Shown here piece after piece: positions 59,303-64,000 of a stretch of 64,000 nucleotides of DNA (the first letter of the stretch is position 1; every line of letters starts with the position of its first letter). The translations under genes and the position numbers were made by a program. Origin of the DNA: Mesobacterium_A sp034670065 (GTDB taxonomy: Bacteria > Pseudomonadota > Alphaproteobacteria > Rhodobacterales > Rhodobacteraceae); NCBI GenBank assembly GCA_034670065.1, contig JAXMOG010000004.1:62001-126000 (forward strand), in the 5' to 3' direction. The notes beneath the pieces are model-generated. The model did not search any database. It saw nothing but the letters and a program-made list of their open reading frames with translations, and was not told the DNA's origin.

Positions 59303-59539
59303 ATGCCGATGCAGGCCAACGAAATCGAAGCATTGATCCGCCAGACCTTCCCTGATGCCCAAATCATCGTCGAAGGTGACGATGGCGTGCACATGTCCGC
59401 CATGGTTATCGACGAAAGCTTTCGCGGGATGAACCGGGTGCAGCAGCAACGCGCCGTTTATGCCGCCCTCAAGGGCAAGATGGACGGCCCCAATGGCGCC
59501 TTGCACGCTTTGGCCCTCACGACCAAAGCCCCTGAGTAG
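59303..59539 (+). CDS. BolA-family protein
   Basis: 78-residue BolA-like protein with the family core: MQANEIEALIRQTFPDAQII, GDDGVHMSAMVIDESFRGMN (His and Ser region of the cluster-sharing site) and RVQQQRAVYAALKGKM. BolA partners with monothiol glutaredoxin to bind a bridging 2Fe-2S cluster, and grxD lies 142 bases downstream. ATG 59303 follows AGGAAAC. The small membrane ORF between the two genes is probably co-transcribed. Confidence 0.92.
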   Translation: MPMQANEIEALIRQTFPDAQIIVEGDDGVHMSAMVIDESFRGMNRVQQQRAVYAALKGKMDGPNGALHALALTTKAPE

Positions 59540-59542
59540 ACC

Positions 59543-59689
59543 TTGAGCGGGTTACTTTCTTTTCTAAACAACGTCTGGCCAGTACTTGCTGCGCTTGGAC
59601 TATTGATCGTGATTACCTGTGGCGCGCTTATGCCCTATATAAGAGCAGAGCGACGCAGGCGCGAACGAATGGAGCAAACAGATGACTGA
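59543..59689 (+). CDS. Predicted 48-residue single-helix membrane protein between bolA and grxD
   Basis: From a TTG at 59543 the frame encodes MSGLLSFLNNVWPVLAALGL, then LIVITCGALMPYIRAERRRR and a short acidic end. One membrane helix followed by a strongly basic stretch predicts an N-out, C-in topology. Its TGA (59687-59689) lies past the grxD ATG, so the genes overlap by eight bases, a sign of a real coupled gene. No clear ribosome-binding site was found before the TTG. Function unknown. Confidence 0.6.
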   Translation: MSGLLSFLNNVWPVLAALGLLIVITCGALMPYIRAERRRRERMEQTDD

Positions 59690-60044
59690 TGCAAAGACCC
59701 AAATCGACGAGACCGTAAAAGCCAATGACGTGGTGCTGTTCATGAAGGGCACCAAATCCATGCCGCAATGCGGGTTTTCCTCTCGTGTGGCGGGCGTTCT
59801 GAACTACATGGGCGTCGACTTTACCGATGTGAACGTGCTGAGTGATGATGGCATTCGTCAGGGTATCAAGGATTACTCTGACTGGCCGACCATCCCGCAA
59901 CTGTACGTCAAAGGCGAATTTGTGGGTGGCTGCGATATCATCACCGAAATGACCCTGTCCGGAGAGCTGGACGGCTTGTTTGAAGAAAACGGCGTGTCAT
60001 TTGACAAAGATGCGGCAGACAAAATTCGCGAAGCCAACGGCTGA
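59682..60044 (+). CDS. grxD: Monothiol glutaredoxin, Grx4 type
   Basis: 120-residue protein with the CGFS active site in SMPQCGFSSRVAGVLNYMGV. Also present are VVLFMKGTK, the TVPQ-like loop WPTIPQLYVKGEFVGGCDI and the glutathione-binding residues around it. It transfers iron-sulfur clusters, with BolA as regulatory partner (bolA lies just upstream). A slightly longer C-terminus than E. coli GrxD. A terminator follows. Confidence 0.95.
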   Translation: MTDAKTQIDETVKANDVVLFMKGTKSMPQCGFSSRVAGVLNYMGVDFTDVNVLSDDGIRQGIKDYSDWPTIPQLYVKGEFVGGCDIITEMTLSGELDGLFEENGVSFDKDAADKIREANG

Positions 60045-60126
60045 TCCAAATTGGCTTTGGGCCGGGTTAACCACAGCCTTCCCTTCGCGGTATTGGCCTT
60101 CTGCGATACTGTATGAACACCTAAAA

Positions 60127-60158
60127 ACCGCCCCAAGCATGGCTTGAGGCGGTTTTTT
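60127..60158. terminator. Bidirectional terminator between grxD and zapA
   Basis: ACCGCCCCAAGC (60127-60138) pairs with GCTTGAGGCGGT (60141-60152) with one mismatch and a short loop, followed by TTTTTT. On the other strand it is followed by TTTTT, so it serves both convergent genes. Confidence 0.87.
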
Positions 60159-60189
60159 GTATCTTCATTGGTGCGTGAAGAATTCGCGC

Positions 60190-60588
60190 CTAAGATGGAT
60201 CCGCTTGTTCTTCCAGCTGTTCTGCCAGCGATTCAGCCCGCGCGGCCAATTCAGCCAGTGTTTCCCCAACACTGGCAGGCACAACCGGCACTTCAATCCG
60301 TTCCGGCGCAGGAGGCGGCATCGTTTGCAGATCACGCAGCTGCTGTTGAATACGCAGCACCCGATCCTCAGATTCCCGCAACTTGTCTTCCAGACCCGCG
60401 GTTTTATCAGCCAGCATCAAGCCAGCCATCAGCAACATCCGGCTTTCCGGTACGCGCCCGATCTGACTGACCAGAGATTTTGCTTCTGAGTCCAACAGAC
60501 CAGCCGCCGTCAAAAGATAGTGCTCTTCGCCTTCTTGGCAGGCCACTTCGAACGCTCGGCCACCGATCACGATTTCAACTTCGGGCAT
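60190..60588 (-). CDS. zapA: Cell division protein ZapA
   Basis: 132-residue protein with the ZapA fold: MPEVEIVIGGRAFEVACQEG, EEHYLLTAAGLLDSEAKSLV and a helical coiled-coil C-terminus (DKLRESEDRVLRIQQQLRDL). ZapA binds and bundles FtsZ filaments at midcell. The ATG overlaps the stop of the coiled-coil gene upstream by TGATG. Longer than E. coli ZapA by about 20 residues because of a Pro/Ala/Glu-rich tail. Confidence 0.9.
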   Translation of the reverse strand: MPEVEIVIGGRAFEVACQEGEEHYLLTAAGLLDSEAKSLVSQIGRVPESRMLLMAGLMLADKTAGLEDKLRESEDRVLRIQQQLRDLQTMPPPAPERIEVPVVPASVGETLAELAARAESLAEQLEEQADPS

Positions 60589-61151
60589 CAGACCGTCTCC
60601 TCTTGGCTGGATGTCTCGTCTGTTGCGGCCTCGGCCAGCAGCGGTGTCAGCACCGCCAAGACGCCGTCTACTTCTGCGCGTTCAGCCGCGCGATCCGCTT
60701 TCAGACTGGCCAATTCGGCCTGTAACCCGTCATTCACCAGCACAGCATCCCCAACCCCGGCGGCGTTGGCCTCTCGCAATGCAGCGTTGCTGGCAGCCAA
60801 TTGCGCATTGGCTTGCCGCAACTGTTCCAGCTGTATTTCCAACGCCGACATAGCGGCTTGTTGTTCCCGCACTTGCGTATCCAGCACCGAAACTTGCGTA
60901 TCTTGCTTTTGGCGAATGGCCTTTACGCGCTCTTCCAGTTGCGCGTTGGCCAAACGTTCGTCTGCCAATTCGGCCCGCAGCTTGACCAACTCACCATCAT
61001 CGGCCGGGGCCGTTTCCACCGGCGCAGTGGCGGCGGGGGCGCTTGTCTGTGCTGTCGCGGCGGCGGCTTGCCCGCTGATACGATCCGCCAGATAAGCGAT
61101 GCGATCAAACGCCAATGACAACCGGCGTTCATACTCGTCAATCTGCGTCAT
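60588..61151 (-). CDS. Coiled-coil protein upstream of zapA
   Basis: 187-residue protein without signal or membrane helix. After EYERRLSLAFDRIAYLADRI comes an Ala/Thr-rich linker, then a long coiled coil (VKLRAELADERLANAQLEER to about residue 170) with heptads of Leu, Ala and Glu. The ATG follows GAGGAGACGG. Because it is coupled to zapA (its stop overlaps the zapA start) and the layout is recurrent in related bacteria, it may be a ZapB-like partner at the divisome. This is by context; I see no sequence match to ZapB. Confidence 0.75.
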   Translation of the reverse strand: MTQIDEYERRLSLAFDRIAYLADRISGQAAAATAQTSAPAATAPVETAPADDGELVKLRAELADERLANAQLEERVKAIRQKQDTQVSVLDTQVREQQAAMSALEIQLEQLRQANAQLAASNAALREANAAGVGDAVLVNDGLQAELASLKADRAAERAEVDGVLAVLTPLLAEAATDETSSQEETV

Positions 61152-61341
61152 GTTCTACCGTCTCCTCTGGGAGCCGTCCCAAAACCGGAACGAATCGCCC
61201 CAACTCTCGTTTCAGTGATTTTATCAACCACAAGACCAAAATGCTCCCCCTTTGATCTCAATGCCTTATCCGCCACGCTTGATCTTAGCTGAGACGCTGC
61301 TAGTTAGCGCAGACACTTTTCCGCCACAAAGGACACGCCCC

Positions 61342-63378
61342 GTGGATATTGCAGCCCTTCGTTCCGCCAACCCTGAACACTGGATGCGTGCCACCGCCAT
61401 CCGCGCCCTCGCGCTGGACGCCGTGGCGAACGCCAATTCCGGCCACTCTGGCATGCCCATCGGCATGGCAGACGTCGCAACCGTTCTGTATTCCAAACAT
61501 CTGAAGTTTGACGCCGCCAACCCAGAATGGCCTGATCGCGACCGGTTCATCCTGTCAGCGGGCCACGGGTCCATGCTGGCATATGCGTTGCTGTATCTGA
61601 CGGGTGACACCGAGATCACACAAGACCAGATCCGCAACTTCCGCCAATGGGGCGCGAAAACCGCAGGCCACCCGGAAAACTTCTTGGTCAAAGGCATTGA
61701 ATCCACCACAGGCCCGCTGGGTCAGGGTATTTCCATGTCGGTCGGTTTCGCCATGGCCGAAGAAATGTTGCGCGCACGGTTTTCGAAAAACGTCGTTGAT
61801 CACTACACCTATGTGATCGCGGGCGACGGCTGCCTGATGGAAGGCGTTAGCCAAGAAGCACTGGGTCTGGCCGGGCGTCACAGCCTGTCCAAGCTGGTGG
61901 TCTTCTGGGACAACAACAACATCACCATCGATGGCAAGGTTGATCTGTCTGACCGCACGGATCAGGTGGCGCGTTTCAAAGCCTCTGGCTGGCACGTTCA
62001 GGAAATTGACGGCCACGACCCCGAAGCAATTGACGCGGCCATTGTCGCGGCCAAGAAATCCAGCCAACCGTCGATGATTGCCTGCAAAACCCATATCGCA
62101 ATCGGCCACGCCGCGCAGGACACCTCCAAAGGCCACGGCGCGCTGACCGATTCTGATCAGAACAAAGCCGCAAAAGACATCTGGGGCTGGACCGCCCCTG
62201 CATTTGAAATCCCCGCAGATATCAAGAGCTGGTGGGAAGCCGCAGGCGCACGAGGCACAGCAGACCGCGAAGCGTGGCAGGCGCGTTTGGAAGGCCTTTC
62301 CGGCGCCAAACAAAAAGAATTTGCCCGTACGATGGCTGGCGAAGCCCCGGCCAAGCTCAGCTCGACGTTGCGCGCCCTGAAAAAGCAGGTCATCGCAGAC
62401 CAGCCCAAGGTTGCGACACGCAAATCTTCGGAAATGGTTCTGGCCGCCGTGAACCCGGTGATGCCTGAAACTGCGGGTGGTTCGGCCGATTTGACCGGCT
62501 CCAACAACACCAAGACAGGCGACATGGGCGTGTTTGACGACACAAACCGCCGGGGTCGCTATGTTTACTGGGGGATCCGGGAACATGGCATGGCCGCCGC
62601 GATGAACGGCATGGCCCTGCACGGCGGTATCCGCCCTTATGGCGGCACGTTCATGTGCTTTACCGACTATGCCCGCCCCGCAATGCGCCTGGCCGCATTG
62701 ATGAAAGTGCCAACCGTCTTTGTGATGACGCATGATTCCATCGGTCTGGGCGAAGATGGCCCAACCCACCAGCCGGTCGAACATCTGGCGATCAGCCGCG
62801 CAACGCCCAACACCTATGTGTTCCGCCCTGCCGACACGATCGAAACAGCCGAAGCGTGGGAAATTGCGCTGACCTCAACCAAAACACCGTCGGTTCTGTC
62901 GCTGACCCGTCAGGGCCTGCCGACCGTGCGCAAGGAAAACAAAGCCAAAAACATGGTCGCCCAAGGTGCCTATGTGCTGGCAGACGCCGAAGGCAAACGT
63001 CAGGCAATCCTGCTGGCCACCGGTTCTGAAGTTGAGATCGCACTGAAAGCCCGTGACATTTTGCAGGCCGAAGGGATCGGAACCCGCGTTGTTTCCATGC
63101 CTTGCTGGGAACTGTTTGAGCAGCAAGACGAAGCGACCCGTCGCCGCGTTCTGCCAGCTGGCCCTGTGCGCGTCGGAATCGAAGCCGCCGTCCGCTTTGG
63201 CTGGGATCAATGGCTGATTGGCGAACGTGGCAAGCGTGAAAAGGCCGCCTTTGTTGGCATGGACAGCTTTGGCGCCTCGGCACCGGCAAACGTGCTGTAC
63301 GAAAAATTCGGCATCACCGCCGAAGCCGCCGCCGACAAAGTCCGCAAACTGATCGCAGGCGACTGGAAAGACGTCTGA
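61342..63378 (+). CDS. tkt: Transketolase
   Basis: Thiamine diphosphate enzyme of 678 residues, normal length. GTG 61342 after AAGGA is preferred to the TTG at 61252. The ThDP site is seen at GDGCLMEGVSQEALGLAGR and WDNNNITIDG; SAGHGSMLAYALLYLTG, GTFMCFTDYARPAMRLAA and MTHDSIGLGEDGPTHQPVEH (substrate His residues) are complete. It interconverts xylulose 5-phosphate, ribose 5-phosphate and glyceraldehyde 3-phosphate, which joins the xylose pathway at 9-15 kb to central metabolism. A strong terminator follows. Confidence 0.96.
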   Translation: MDIAALRSANPEHWMRATAIRALALDAVANANSGHSGMPIGMADVATVLYSKHLKFDAANPEWPDRDRFILSAGHGSMLAYALLYLTGDTEITQDQIRNFRQWGAKTAGHPENFLVKGIESTTGPLGQGISMSVGFAMAEEMLRARFSKNVVDHYTYVIAGDGCLMEGVSQEALGLAGRHSLSKLVVFWDNNNITIDGKVDLSDRTDQVARFKASGWHVQEIDGHDPEAIDAAIVAAKKSSQPSMIACKTHIAIGHAAQDTSKGHGALTDSDQNKAAKDIWGWTAPAFEIPADIKSWWEAAGARGTADREAWQARLEGLSGAKQKEFARTMAGEAPAKLSSTLRALKKQVIADQPKVATRKSSEMVLAAVNPVMPETAGGSADLTGSNNTKTGDMGVFDDTNRRGRYVYWGIREHGMAAAMNGMALHGGIRPYGGTFMCFTDYARPAMRLAALMKVPTVFVMTHDSIGLGEDGPTHQPVEHLAISRATPNTYVFRPADTIETAEAWEIALTSTKTPSVLSLTRQGLPTVRKENKAKNMVAQGAYVLADAEGKRQAILLATGSEVEIALKARDILQAEGIGTRVVSMPCWELFEQQDEATRRRVLPAGPVRVGIEAAVRFGWDQWLIGERGKREKAAFVGMDSFGASAPANVLYEKFGITAEAAADKVRKLIAGDWKDV

Positions 63379-63400
63379 AGCATCAGACACTCAAGCTGGG

Positions 63401-63426
63401 AAAAGGGGCCACACGGCCCCTTTTTT
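63401..63426 (+). terminator. Intrinsic terminator after tkt
   Basis: AAAAGGGGCC (63401-63410) pairs perfectly with GGCCCCTTTT (63415-63424) around a 4-base ACAC loop, followed by more T. It starts 22 bases after the tkt stop codon. Confidence 0.92.
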
Positions 63427-63499
63427 CGTGCCGCCCCCTACTTTTGCGTCGAAAATGATATACCAAAGCGCAAAACACCGATGACAAAGGCAGCTTTTC

Positions 63500-63937
63500 A
63501 TGGCTGAAACGATCTATATTCTAAACGGCCCCAATCTGAACCTGCTGGGCAAGCGCCAGCCGGAAATCTATGGCCATGACACGTTGGATGATGTGGCCAC
63601 GCAATGCGCCGAAGTGGCCGCGGACGCTGGCTTTGAAACCCGCTTGCTGCAATCCAACCACGAAGGTCAGATCATTGATTGGATTCACGAAGCGCGCGAA
63701 CAAGCGGCTGGGATCGTGATCAATCCGGCTGCGTTCACCCATACCTCGGTGGCCATTCTGGATGCGCTCAACACGTTCGAAGGCCCGGTGCTAGAGGTGC
63801 ATATCTCGAACGTGCACAAGCGGGAAAGCTTCCGCCATCATTCTTACGTTTCGCTGCGGGCGGATGGTGTGATCGCCGGTTTCGGTGTTGAAGGCTATGC
63901 TCTGGCCATTCGGCGTATGGTTTCCCTGCTGGGCTAA
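63500..63937 (+). CDS. aroQ: 3-dehydroquinate dehydratase, type II
   Basis: Shikimate-pathway enzyme of 145 residues that dehydrates 3-dehydroquinate. Type II motifs are complete: ILNGPNLNLLGKRQPEIYG (catalytic Arg/Tyr loop), QSNHEGQIIDWIHEAR, GIVINPAAFTHTSVAILDAL and VEVHISN-like LEVHISNVHKRESFRHHSY (catalytic His). The protein forms a dodecamer in known cases. Its TAA overlaps the ATG of the next frame. Confidence 0.95.
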   Translation: MAETIYILNGPNLNLLGKRQPEIYGHDTLDDVATQCAEVAADAGFETRLLQSNHEGQIIDWIHEAREQAAGIVINPAAFTHTSVAILDALNTFEGPVLEVHISNVHKRESFRHHSYVSLRADGVIAGFGVEGYALAIRRMVSLLG

Positions 63938-64000
63938 TGGCCAGCGCGCCAACCTTGACCTTTGCTGGCAAAGATCATCGGGCGCTCTGGTCAAACACCT
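63937..64000 (+). CDS. Start of an unidentified gene, cut by the right edge
   Basis: The ATG at 63937 overlaps the aroQ stop (TAATG) and the frame stays open for 21 codons to the edge (MASAPTLTFAGKDHRALWSN). The overlap suggests a coupled gene. Too little is visible to name a family. Confidence 0.4.
   Translation, partial: MASAPTLTFAGKDHRALWSNT

Noticed and set aside
61555..62784. A 409-codon minus-strand open frame
   Set aside because: Shadow of transketolase on the other strand.

Overview
The window reads as a stretch of the main chromosome of a marine alphaproteobacterium of the Rhodobacteraceae (Roseobacter group). I base this on protein families and gene order, not on a database search. 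The pointers are a xylFHG-xylBA block with a ROK regulator, a long two-domain dCTP deaminase, the run scpB-scpA-nagZ-SPOR-argS, dgt/erpA, bolA-grxD, zapA with its coiled-coil partner, and a lanthanide-type PQQ alcohol dehydrogenase cluster. No rRNA, tRNA, insertion sequence, prophage or CRISPR array was recognised.

Layout. 1-4.3 kb: a NitT/TauT-type ABC importer (permease cut by the window edge), a divergent TetR regulator and a DsbA/HCCA-isomerase-like gene, tied together by three copies of a putative TetR operator. 4.6-7.5 kb: a di-haem peroxidase facing a CRTAC1 (FG-GAP/ASPIC) protein. 7.5-14.9 kb: xylose import and isomerisation (ROK repressor, xylFHG, xylB, xylA). 14.9-17.5 kb: modABC molybdate import, with a leader that may hide the modA ribosome-binding site. 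17.5-23.2 kb: a small membrane protein, a CbiX-like protein, a short-chain dehydrogenase, an orphan nosR-apbE pair and yaeQ. 23.2-23.6 kb: a WYL-regulator remnant and a strong terminator.

23.6-40 kb is one functional island for periplasmic alcohol oxidation. It contains a PQQ dehydrogenase with the Asp-Tyr-Asp lanthanide motif, a PedF-type cytochrome c, a MoxJ/XoxJ-like binding protein, a PQQ-system ABC binding protein, a YVTN beta-propeller, a further cytochrome c behind a perfect FNR box, and a response regulator, FIST sensor and hybrid kinase. A form II coxGSLM molybdenum hydroxylase lies in the same transcription unit as the cytochrome and XoxJ genes. It may oxidise the aldehyde made by the alcohol dehydrogenase, with modABC supplying molybdenum.

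40-64 kb is mostly housekeeping: tamBA, dcd, scpBA, nagZ, a SPOR protein, argS, a CPA-type antiporter, dgt, erpA, xth, bolA, grxD, zapA, tkt and aroQ. The most unusual locus is embedded here at 56.2-58.4 kb. A 256-residue protein with twelve [LM][FY]ISGS cores on a 20-residue period is followed, after a perfect hairpin, by a helical protein that I think belongs to DUF6902. Just upstream is a cluster of DnaA boxes, where gene orientation also flips from mostly minus to mostly plus. The repeat gene plus the helical gene is the best candidate for an undescribed system (precursor plus processing partner, or a repeat scaffold). The DnaA-box cluster is a candidate replication origin.
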